A program made the translations under genes and the position numbers. A model generated the notes under the pieces. That model was not told the origin of the DNA, made no database searches, and was given only the letters and a program-made list of their open reading frames with translations. Positions 43,801 to 56,816 of a stretch of 64,000 nucleotides of DNA are shown one piece after another. Source of the DNA: Opisthorchis felineus. Its lineage: Eukaryota; Platyhelminthes; Trematoda; Opisthorchiida; Opisthorchiidae. Numbering within the stretch: the stretch's first letter is position 1; the number at the start of each line of letters is the position of its first letter. Location: assembly GCA_004794785.1 (NCBI GenBank), contig SJOL01007411.1, positions 1,525,042 to 1,589,041 of the forward strand, written 5' to 3'.

Positions 43801-46800
43801 CGATTTTACCATGTAAGGCTTTAAAGTTTGGATAAGTTTGGAACATACAACCCTTGGAGCACACAACCTTATCTCGTTTAGGTACGGTGGGATTAAATAG
43901 GGTTGAGTTCACGCTGATTTCGAATTGTGAGAAGGAACCACACTCAAATGACTATATGAAATGTGTTAGCTTCACACGCGTAAAGTAGCTACTACTCAAA
44001 CGCAAGGACGGCTGCAGGGCTACTATGCACGGTATGGGATTTACGGGTTTCAGGCAACACTAAATACATGACGCTCGAAGATTGGAATGTGAGTGAAAGC
44101 GACGACAAATTGGGCTAACAACTTTTGAAGCATATAGTCGTTTAATAAACGGACCTTGGTGGTACTCCCAAAACCCGCACAACGCATACGTTCGCGGGTA
44201 ATCTGAATGCAACAAACACAAATGCATTGGGCTTCAACAACAGATCTTGACTGATCGAACTGCGGTAACGTAAAGTTTCTGGTACTTTAGGATTGACCGT
44301 ATTTGCTAACCAAGCAATCCATTGATGTTATGCCATTTACGACTAACCATCTGTGTTGTTATTAAGTAACTAAGCGAAACAACGATCTCGACAACTTCCA
44401 AAGACAGTAACAACTTGTTTTCTTGGAAGAGACGCCCTACGAAGTTTTGTACAGCTGGCGTGCCTTCATTGGTTTGGTTCTACTCACTAATGGATGCCCG
44501 TACGACAGCGAACAGGAACTTCGTGATTACCATTAGTTTAACACAAATTATGAAAGAAAAATCACCCGATCTTAAGTTATAACGTTTACGGACAAGGGGG
44601 TGAAAGTGAGGAGCAACTCATTCTCTACGGTGATCCAGTCTACCGCCAAACCTTACATCTCATTTCGATCGATCATGTATGAGGCAATATTACGAAAAGT
44701 ACCCACCAATTCAATCCAGCTATGACCGGGTGGAGCATCGGAGACCAAGATGACCTTGTCGGTGATCGAGGCGATCGAACACGAGGACCCACTCGGTTGA
44801 TCTCTAGATACAATCTGCTGCATTGCTGGAGGTTGGTTGTAGTAGTTCAGTCCTGTATGGATGTTGGACTCGGACGAACCATCCTCCGCAAATTGTGATT
44901 TGATAATGGCATCGGACGATAAAGTGACTGGAAGATCTTTTAATGAATGAGAATGAGAAAGTAATTGGGAGGTTTCTGATGGTTGCTCATCAGCTTCACC
45001 GGGGATCAAGAAACTGACTTTCGGTTGGGCTAACTGTGGCAGATCTTCGGCACTTTGACTATGCCGTTTGATGGTGAAAGCCTTATGAATTTTCACCAAC
45101 GGTGGGGCACTGATGCGACTAGGAAGTCCGGTAGCATACAGACGCTTAATCGGCGAACGCAAAGGCTTCGGTCTAGAATAAGCCAATTTCAAGACATTCT
45201 CAGCAGCGTAGTCGTTGGGTGTCAATAAAATTGAAGTTGAGAGCGACCTATGTGGAGTATCGAGCTCGTGATTCGTTCGACTTGACACTGGCGTGTCCTG
45301 CGTTAACGATGTTTGGCTGGGAGACGATGACAACTCAGCGTGGACGGAAAGAGTGGAACTGATATCCTGAGCTCCAGAATGGCAAATCGGTTCAAAGGGG
45401 GAGGATATCTCGCATCCAGCTGACTTTGAAGGTTGTTTTAGTTCAGAAATCAGCATTTGTGGCAAAGAAGCTGAACTACCCATTTTTGGTTGACTTAAGT
45501 TTGTATCTAACACAGCCAACGAAGTGTAGGTCTTGATTGGGTCGCTAAGTACAGAGTGATGTGACAGGGTTGGTGACAAGGGTTTACTTGTGCGTTCAAA
45601 TCGTACTTGCCGAATTCGGGTCAGATCGATTTTGTCCACTGGACTTGCGGGTTGGTCCAGAATAAAAGCATCGTCATCTCTGCTTGGAGTTCTGATTAAT
45701 GACGGAGTGGAAGGTTCCACAATGCGCTCGAAAGACAGGCGTTTTACTGTGGCCAAGTGCGTATTAGTGACTATCTCTACGCCTGGTTGATCTCCATTAT
45801 TTGGAAAACTGGGCAATATTAAGTTGTTATCCTCCGTAACGCATCGGACTGTGGCATATGCATCAACCTGTGCGTTCCTTAAAGGTGGATGCTGAGTAGG
45901 AATTCCCTCAGCATCAACTGTCGAACTGGCCAGTGCATGTTGCCACGGCTCTCCCGAACTCGTGTAACATGGAGCGTGTGGAACCCAGTCAGGCTCATCA
46001 GACCCCGGTGCGACCTGTACTTCAGTGCTATAAGAAGCTGGAAAGCTCCGGCGCTTGTTAGTCCAAGGTAGAGGTTCATCGGAGGAGTGTTGTGTGAACG
46101 ACTTTGAAAGCGGAGCTCTAACTGTCGGGAACATATCGGCAGCTTGTTCTACCCCATCATCACTAAACTCTTGATGACATGTGATTGACTGACCCCGAAC
46201 ACCCCACGGTCGCCTGGGTTCATCCTCCTGAAAATAAACAAAAGCGAGCACTGAAGGGGGATGGTTATGGTAACCACTAGTTCAGCTATGCAACCCACAG
46301 ATAAATACAAATGTCATTCAAACTGACATCACCCAGATGCGCAGATAATTCCATAGCACCAAGAACTACTCCCGAAAAGAAGTTTGTTAAACTCTTCAAC
46401 CTAATGATTGAGGAAATCCACTTGATTGTTCCACGTTGTAGATCACTCGTTAGAATTGCCAAAGCCCACGCAATGCGTGAGGGTCCGCGTGGAACTAGTA
46501 TCCACAACGCCGTATGAGACTAATCCACTAGAAAATGATCTGGTTTGTGGGTTGAGTAAAGTAAGTGCGTAAAAAGCGTCATTAAATGGGGGACATGGCT
46601 GAATTACTCAAGACAGGAATAATAAATTGAAGTACACATGACACTGAGGGAGGCGTTGAGTTTGAAATAGCTGATGAGAGTTTTCTTGTGGGGAAATAGT
46701 ACAATTGATAGCAGTCGACCGTACAGAAGCCTAATTAAAAACCCAATAGATATGATGGCATGGGGCTCCAGTTGCCCAAAGGTTTCTGAACACTGATGTT

Positions 46801-49800
46801 GTAAGAAACCAGCTGATGGACGTAGGTGTACGCTATGCTGACGGATCTAGACAGTGAATAAGAGAAAGTAAGAGCTACTATCAATGCCGAGAACTGATGA
46901 CAGAGGGACTACCTTTGTATGGTCACTTCGCCCGGTAACTATAGCTTTACTTAGCCTCCGAAAACAACCGAAAAAGGATGGAAAAGGAAAGGGGTCAGGT
47001 AAAATAAGGTTGAAAACACCGGAATACTGGAACTTACGCTTGCAGAAGCCTGTGTGAGAGGGTATGAGAGAAATGACGTGAGCTGTTGGTTATCACGGAA
47101 AGGATAAAGGCTCGAGTTCGAATATATGGTAAAGAGCCTTGTAACTTAAAGGCTCACACCAGGGTAGGACAGGGGTGTCATCTCCAGTCCCATTTAAGTG
47201 CACCATCGACTGAATAATGAATAGTGTCTCGGAGTTTACGGAGGCGTTCACTGCGGATACCTGGATATCCGACCGGGAATACGCCGAGGGCGTTAGTTTG
47301 CCAGACAACAACCAGGATAGTCTTGAGTCGGTAACAACAACAGCTTAGGCAGCACACCTTAAATTGGGTCTTACAATCAGTACCATTAAAGCGAGAACGC
47401 TCTCTAAGTGCTCAATCACCGCTTGTTCTAAGATATTGAAATAGTGCACATGTTTAAATACATCAGTTCCCGCATCCTGCCGAACGGCAAAGCGAAGGAT
47501 GGGCTGGAGATACTCAGCTAAGGTGCCAAAATGGTATTCCTAGAATTCAAGAATACGCAACAGCGAAAACTGGAAAGAAGTCTCAGGACCAAAGTTCTGA
47601 AGCGCAGTTCCTCGTCATTACGGGATATAGACAAAAACTAGAGTTATGCAATCACTAGTGACTGAGGATCATACCCAAAACAATCGACTGGTCTCGAGCG
47701 AAACAGCCTGTAAACGCCGTTCAGGCACTTCAAAACCAGCTGCACATATCCAGCAGCGACGACTGCAGTGATTCGAACTCCACAACTTGGATTATGAGCT
47801 ATTGAAGGAGGTTCATGTTGGAATTAAGGTTACTGTCAAGGTAGGCAACTAAAAACCCGGATTTTTACCATCGAATCGGACTTCGATCATCTTGCCTCCA
47901 GTCCGTTTACGATATCCGATGCTGGGAACAGGGTTGTGTTGCTACCTGTGCAGTTCTTGGCGCAGATAATAAAACACTGGTGGTCAGAATACGACTAGTC
48001 CTGGAGCCAGCCTATACTCTAATAGGACTCAGCCGCAATAAAGTAAAAATAGAGTTCGAGACAGAAACCGAAGTTATCGCATTAGAACACAAAGGCCCAC
48101 AATTAAATAACGGGTGAGACGAACGACTTACGCTAGCTGAAGCCTGTCAGTGTGAAGAAGAGAATACATTTCAATTAAGTTCATTTGAAAACACGATGAG
48201 TAAAAGACCTAATTCCATCACATTACAAACAGGGTAAGACAGATCAAACTGAGCCACAAGCCGCTAAATAATCAGGAGAAAAGATTCTCAGTCAGAAAAT
48301 GAAAAAACCGTGTCATCAAAAAGTTTATGCAAGACCCAACGACCAGCTCCCTCCTCAATGCGGTATTCGTTTAGATAATGCTTCGGAGACGGAGATTCCC
48401 GTTGATCACGTGCAATAACTGAAGTAGACCAGGTGGGATTTCTTTCGTTACCTGCCAATGGAGTTCATGGGTGGGCTTGCGCGTCATGCTTCTGTTCAGA
48501 TCTGAGATCACTCAACTAAGCGGGGCATTCGTGAACTGATCCGTATACATCCACCTCCGGGACTAAATGAAAGTGGGAGGCCCGACAACATCGCCTATGG
48601 ATTCTCACCAACCCAGTGACAACAAAGGGACGTTCAATGTACCGAAAAATTCGCGGTTAGCTGGGATAATTTTCCTATTCCTGGAGCGTGGCTGATCGAC
48701 TGTAGGAGTCTAGTGTACTCCGGCCTTCGCTTCAGTGTGCTTTGAAAAACGCATTCCTTATCCGGCACCTGTAACGTGTCTGCTCGGGGGTCAGCTCAGT
48801 TCTCAAAACACCAGTTCGTCAGCTGTATGACCTGGTGTTTTTGTATCAGTCAATAACAGAAATTCATAGCTCAGTAAAACAAGATTCCCATTCCATACTT
48901 AATGACAAACTGAGTACAAGCATCGCGTATCGCTAAATATGCAACTCAGTTATTTGATTGACGAATGGAACATTCGGAAAAGCCATTCCAATTTTTTAAG
49001 TATCCATTCTCTGTAACGTGAAGCTAAACAAGCTAACCCGGATTGCATTACATCTGGAGGCTGCTCTATTATCTATCCAGTCTTTCCGATTTTTACTAAC
49101 TCCATTGCACTTAAGCAGTTATTTCAGGTCATGAATGAAAGACGAGCATATGACGTCTGTTGGCAAAAAAGAACCAGGACACATCGACGTAGTATCGAAT
49201 GAAGATCATACTGAAGACGTAAGCCACTAGGCTGGACCTCCGTTGAGATTTCTCTGCTTTTTGGCCAAAAGTTTGGGCTACATTGTCACTACATACACGG
49301 ATCGTTATGAGGCAAGTATGTTACAGAAAGTTCGCGTGAAGCGTACACCCAGCGGATTTTCAACCAAAAATATCACAGTAAGACAACATCAACGGAAAGT
49401 TAACGTGGCACTTAGTGAGGGTGTAGGGCAAGCTAGACGAACAGAAAGTGAACAGACCATCAAAACCGACGAAATGTCATCAACCACAGTCTTGATGGGA
49501 TTTTAGACCATGAATAGGGGTGTTTCCACACAAAAAACAGTGCAAAGAATAGGCTAAATGACAAAATCACTTACAAGTCGACCGTCAGGTACACCCAAGA
49601 AGTTTATGTTCATGAGCTGCGCGTCGAGGAAGGTATCCAGGTCACGGAATACGGCAGCTTGTTCCATACTGCTCGTTTCATCCAGGCGTATATCATCTAT
49701 TTGACGAAATCAACAGGACGGGAAGAGTATACACAATTCCGTTCTTTGAGAATCGTAAGACTGAATGAATGTGTTGAAAGGCCGAAACTCACCACACTCG

Positions 49801-52800
49801 AAGCATTAACCAAACCATTACTCTAATTAGTGAAATATATCGCCGGAAAAATCCAGGAGACCTGTGAACGTAATAGGGGCTACTAACCGGGCAGTGAAAC
49901 ATATGGTAAAAGATTATTCGTTGTCACACTATCAATAACAAATGTGGAGCAGCAAAACATAAAGTTGACGCATACGATGATAACACCAGATTCAGAAGCC
50001 TTCGCAAGTGCCGGCAACCTGGTCAGTGTTTTGTACACTTACTCCAAGAAAAGGATATACCAGAGTTTTTTGACTTCAGAGTGAGTTGATCCTATCGGCT
50101 GAACCAAATAAACTACATATGCAAAACACACAAAATTAAGAAGGCTGCAGCCAAAAGCTCCTTGCAGGCTGTCATTTAGCGGGTTGGTTTATTTGCCATT
50201 AAACTGAAGTCGAGCGAACTTGGTCGGGAAATCCTGCGAACCTACGCTGAGCGAGTCACAACCCAACTATCCGCTTGCAATATACCCCATCTGCTCGAAG
50301 ACAGAATCACGAAACTACTGTACAATGGTTTTGAGGGTCCTAAGGTGACGATGTTGCTCGCTCGACAACATCAACCTACTAAAGACTCGTATTCATGGAT
50401 TTTTTTTCCTCAATTTTCCGTAATTCCAGTCATTCTGTACATTATGACATCAATTTCACATCACGAGACTGCCAAACAAACAAACGCGAACAGAGGTTAA
50501 CAGAAAGGTTAAGCAAACGGACCAAGTTCTGAAATACCATAGCAACAGAGAAGCATTCGCACACTGTTCAAGTGAACTGAACTGAGTGGAATCGAAAGAC
50601 AAAAGAATAGAAACATCTATACTAAGTCTTATAGAGAAACAATTATCCAAGGAGATCTATGAGAAAATGCGGCTGAACCAACCTGATAACCTAAAGACAG
50701 GGCAATACAGATCGCGAGCAGACTCATCGAAATTACGACCTGCATAAAACGAACTCATTCGAGGGTCCAGGTGGCGTTCTTTTTCGAAGAGCACACCTAT
50801 CTGATAAGCCTCAAAAAAGTAGTAAGCTGTCTCCGAATTTTCTTACTCTTATACCGTTACTTATTTAAATGTGGATTTGAACATCCTAAATACTTACGTC
50901 CGATGCTGCTCTTGCACTGCAATTTCAGCTGAGAGATTCACTCGAAGTTCTTTCAACCTCATTTAAGACCCACTAAGCACGCAAGCTGACAATTTCTTTT
51001 ACATAACATGATGTTGTTTACAGCAGGTTCTATTGTCTTACTATATCCTCGTCTATCGTATGGCTTTGAAAGGAGGTTTACCATTACTTCTTCACGAAGC
51101 ACCAACGAAATGACATTCACAAGTGACTGACGACGTACTACTACATACATCTACATACTCAAATCACCGTGGTAGGACATGAATGTTGTACACATTATGT
51201 TTCACTCACTCGCACAACAGCTAAATTGTCCGCAAGTCTAATTCATGAATAGTTTATGCGATGGAAAGTTAAAAAAAGTTGAACAATTAAGGGTCGGAAC
51301 CTCATTCTACGCTGATGGGGTCGACACAGAATCCGGTGATGATCGAGAAAAAGTTCGTTGCCTGTGGATTTCTGTCAGTTATCACGCTAGAATCACGACA
51401 CTCTGTTGCAAGATGCCTTTGGTTCCTAAGCAGCTGGTTACTTGGTGAGAGCAACTTTCATTCTAGATTTAGTTATATGATGTCTTCCACCTAGCAATAA
51501 AAGACAAACAAATCGTTCCGCCGCGGCACTATTTCGATGCATAGCCGCCGTGCAACCCAATGAAAGCACGGACGTTCCGGTCAGTAGTTTCGCAAATTAA
51601 CGGTTCAGCCATTCCGAGCTTCTTCATCAACAAAATATTTGGCACGAGTCATCGCAAGGAACACGGCCTGACGTAAGGACGTCCTCCTACTGAAAGGGAA
51701 ATTCCCTTAGCACCGGCATAGATAAACGAACCAGCAACTGTAACTTGACTGTGCCAAAAAAGCAATGGCACGATTTACAGACTATTTGCAACCAGTGTCG
51801 ATTAGGGGTAAGTTAGTGGTGGCCCGTTACAGGATCTTATGAAGTATGCACTTTGGGAGACTCCACTGTATTCTAACATTGGCAGCACCATAACAAAATA
51901 AACTAATAAACGAATTTAACTGACCACGTCACCGGTGGTTTAGGGAACCGAGTAGGTAACAAGGTCCCACAGACGGGTTGGGTAGAATGGGACTTACCGG
52001 AGTTGCTCATGTCCACCATCGACGCAGTCTCACTACTGGAATGTACGCTCAACTGTGGATCAAGTGTCTCGGTTGACTGACTGAAAATGACCTAAACATA
52101 ATAAAACGATAGGTAAAAAAAACACTGTCAAAGATTTGGTGTGCAAATTGAAAAACTACGGTTGTTCATCGTCGACCCATAGAGACAGCAAGCCGGGAAG
52201 TGAGTAATCGATGCAAATATTCCAGAGGATAGGTTGTTAAAGTACAAATGACGATAAGATTTTGCATCGAGATTCTTAAGAAGCCGTTATGAGAAGTCTA
52301 GTAAAAATATATTCTAGCTAACCCAATCGGAACTACAGTACTGATATGATGCGGACACGTGCTGACTATAGCAAAACGTGCTCTTGGGGGAGGAAATAAA
52401 GTGCCGATAACGAAAGAAGTGCAGAAGAAAAAAGCCCGCACCCATATTCACCTCACAGAACTTTTGAAACACCCCATGTACCACTGAACATAAAGAGGTT
52501 GACCATCTGAAACCTGGGTGAGTTGCTTATGCGCGTCTTGGAGAAGAGAGCTGTCCGTACTGAGTTAGCCACAAATTACTTACGTGCTGGGGCCGCATGG
52601 TACGGACGACCAAAACCTGCCTGCTCTGTGCCAAGTGGCGACGATTGATTGGTGAAGAAGAAAAATCGGGAGGCAAACATCAGTGTAGGATCGGGATGTT
52701 CCGAAGCATGAAATCGTTATTATTGCTGAGGGATTAGGACGGATCGTTGCCCATAAAGTGCACCTTCATCCTCAAATGGTCGGTTGGAGTGATCATTTCT

Positions 52801-55800
52801 ATCTAATTTCAAGAGCGACTTATTAGTACTACCTGGAAGTTGGTGCACAAGACAAAATGGCCAGAGAATAAATACCAGTTAAGAATAAAGGTTACGCTCC
52901 TTAGTAGGCAAATCATAATTAGGGAGGATTAGAGAGCAAAAACACTCATCAAAAATGTGTGGATTTTCTATCTGTCTGTCAGCACATCCGTCTATTTATC
53001 TCATTTAATTGAATATAAATCTAATCTATGTTTGCCGTTTATCGACTTAATGTCTCGATTTTAAAAGAAGGCACGCGAAATCATTTGTCGTTGCGTGATC
53101 GAGACGATTCAGTATACGTTCTGAGACACAAAGAGAGCCAAATAGTAAATGACAGCTTTTGCCCAACAGAACCACACGCAGTTTTTCAGGTTCTCACAGT
53201 ATTACTTAAGTTTACTGCGCTGTTAGATGAAACATCGGGCGACCTTGACCTGATGTCATTGTAAACAAGCGTATTCATCCTATTCTCGACTAAGAGAACA
53301 CCAGTTGTGGTTGGAGACTTTAAAAGGACACCAAAATTATTGATTCATTATTTAAACAACAAGAAGATCGGTTATTACAGTGTACCAAAGACACATTCAA
53401 TAGGATTACACTAACCATAAAGTGTGAAACCAAGAATAGAAGCATTAGCTGTTTTGATTGTCGGCTTTTAATCACTGCCACCGTTTACATAACTGGGCTT
53501 CAGCTCAGCGCACCCTAATTGCAGTAGACACTACCGGAACGGGCAGGAAGGATCAGTTCGAACACGAAGCACTGTATACGTAAACTAGCTAGACTCATCC
53601 AAGCTCTCTATGCAAATGAACACCCAGTTCGTTTTCCAAACCAAACTAGAACCTAATTACTCGTGCAGTCCAACATCTGTTGGCGCGTCCACAGACAAAC
53701 ATTCATTCAAACAAACAGACCCAAGATAGTTCTTAACTGGAAAACCGTATTCTTTATTCCTCAGGGGTGCACGACTTCTCTTTAAGAGCACTTTACCACA
53801 AAGCTCGGTGACTTCAATTCCACCGAGGAGCAATACTTCGGGAGCTATACGGAAGTTGTCGCAAGATTGCAGTATTCGCATTGTGTTCCATATGGGTAAA
53901 ACATTGAGATGACATTCATTACGAAACGCAGCACACCAACCGTGTATAAGGTTGAGTGTCAGAAGCGTCAGAGTACACTGTATAGTTCGCACAATAGTCT
54001 TCTTCTAAGCCTTACACACCTTTTCAAATCCATCTCACTTGACCACAGGTTCGTAAATTTACAAAACCTATCCTTCCTCAGAAACTCTTCAGCTAATAAA
54101 TAATGCCATTGTGAGGTGGCTGAAGTTTAGTGGTTATAGTTAATGGTTATAGTTAACTGACACCTTTCCTAGCTCCACATACAGCCTGTAGAAGTAGATT
54201 GGCCAGAGTTTCCAAAAAACGAACTCAGGAATTCGGTATGGCACAGTCATTCACTTCCATTTCGGCAATAATACGACAATGACAACAAACTGATTCATAT
54301 ATTGTCCTGATTATCTCGAAATGGGATTTTGAAAGTCTACACCACCTGCGCGTACTAATAAACCAAACAGAATCGAGAGATATGTCGCAACAGGCGTCGT
54401 AAAGCGAGTAATTTTAACCAGCCGACGTGTATCTCATTTGCCCGTCTACATCTACAGCTCCTAATCGAAACGGCATCAGGGGTGGTGTCGTGGTGGTAGA
54501 TACAACCCACCAACTCGCTCAATAATGCAGACTTTACTCTGTGATAAACTTATCGCCGAAATAACGCACTGAATCACTTAAGTTCATGTGACGAAATAAC
54601 TCTGATTTGGTAGACGATGGATATTGAGGGAACCACAGTTTGGGGGATACAATGGAAAACTGCTTGCGGAAGCCTGTAGGTAAAAATAGATCGTCATTAC
54701 CATCATCATCATCATCTACAGCATGATATCAGTGTTCAACCGATGCTTCCCTGCCGCACAACCATGGTTTACTTGAAAGACTTATCGTGAAGAAAAGAAT
54801 AAAGGTGGAAGGGGAAGGGATCTAGTTTTACCTTACTACAATCATTCCGAGGTGCCTACACCTACAGACACCCAGTTAGGCAATAGGCATAGAAACTGAC
54901 AACAAGAACGTCACTGACATCGGTTGGCAGCCATATCTTGCAGCACCTCCAACCAGGCGCAGTGGGAATCACGCTGTCCCCATCCTTGAAGGCGAGTAGC
55001 ACCGACAGCACCCAAACGTTTCGTAATCTCCTTCATACCCCTCTGCCAGGTCAAGGATTGGCCACCTCTAAAAAGAATCGTTCAGCTGTAGCACCCTTTA
55101 GGTGCCTAACTGCCGTGCCACCCGAAGGAAGCACGAGAGCTGGGATACTGCCACGTTGCCCAAGCCTAGACAGGGGAAGTCGAGAGGCAGAGGATGGGTT
55201 CGTACCACGAACCTTCCGGTCAGTAAATTCGCGCTCTAACCACTAAGCCATCTCGCCTCCCCATTGGCCACCTCTATGCTTCCGCCAATCTGAGTTGGGC
55301 ATGGAAAACAGCACTTACTTCGGCAAATGATGGTTCCGCATATGCAACAAATGTTCCAACCGACCCAGCCTCTGGTGCTGGACACAATCCTCAATGGAAG
55401 TACCCGTTACACAACCGAAAACTCGCTTGCTCGTTACGGATTCGCCGACATCAACCCACATGAGCTATGGTTCTGAGACAACGATTGTCAAACACCTGAA
55501 GACGCCTCAGTTCCGCACCAAGCCTCACAGCGTACAACAAAACAGCCCGCACTGTAGCTTGATACACACGTCCCTTGAGTTTCAGGGATACACCACTTTG
55601 ACGCCATAGGTGCCTCAAATTAGCGAACGCGACCCGTGCCTTGCAGATTCGTGCATTGACCTCGTCTGCCACACTACAATCAGAACTAATACAACTTCCT
55701 AGATAAGTAAAACGCTCCACAACTTCCAGTGCCTCTCCCTGGATTGTAAGTGGCGTGTTTAGGGACTGCATGTAAACGAGCATGACCTTACACTTTGTGG

Positions 55801-56769
55801 GTGCACAGAAGATACCAAAAGATGGGATGAATTTGGTCAGTTCATCCAAAAACACCTGCGCCACCTCCTCTTCGAAGACGAGAACGACGACGTCTTCATA
55901 TTCCAAATCGACAAGGTTTTCGTCACAGGCTATTTGAACACCGGCGTTCTGGAGACCTTCAAGCGTTCGTCTCATTATTTCATCGATCACGAATGGAATG
56001 GAGACAGTGAGCATCCCTGACGGACACCGCTTTGTGTACGGAAGCTTTTGGACAGTTCTCTGTATACTCACACGTCCGGAAGTCTGAGAATACTAAGAGC
56101 TTATTATGTTCACGAACTTCCGGGGCATTCCTTGGTGGGCAAGCGTGTCAAGAAGGACAGACCGGTCAACCGAGTCGAATTCGCCTTGGAAATCCAGGAA
56201 TACTAGAACTGTCGGTCACTTATGCGTATGGCGTTGTTCTATTGCCTGACGGAGTATGAAGATATGGTAAACGCAACCCCTACCCAGGCCGGAATCCCGC
56301 TTGCTGCTCTCGAGTCGGTGTTTCACGAGCCGCCGTAAGGCGACGAACCACCAGTGACGCCAACAGTCTCGTTACGACCGGGGTCAAGCTGATCCCCCTT
56401 GTGGTCACCACACTCACCACGAGTCCCTTTTTTGAAAATGGGCACTACCACCGACTCTCCCAAGTTATCTGGGATAGACTTCTTTTCTCGAATGTACGCA
56501 AACACAACAGACAAGCGCTGAGGACTTCGCCTCTATCTTTGAACAATGCGGGTGGGAGGTCAAGGGTAAGAATAGAGGGTGCCGTTAAACGGGATGCAGC
56601 ACAACGAGTGTATTATTTTCGCTACTTATAAGGATGATGATGGAAAGTTGTGGAGGGTGTGCTCCACATTCCTGCTGGTCTGTCTACTTATCTGCCTACT
56701 TCAAGATGCGAGAGACTCGTCACTTGATTGGAATTGAGTTAAATCGGACGACAAGGATGTTCAATAAGG

Positions 56770-56816
<47 letters not shown>

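Noticed and set aside
46286..46507. Furry exon from the 73-codon minus-strand frame
   Set aside because: Exon 49,575 leaves phase 0 and joins 46,227 in phase 0 with good borders. No acceptor and donor pair supports an exon in between.
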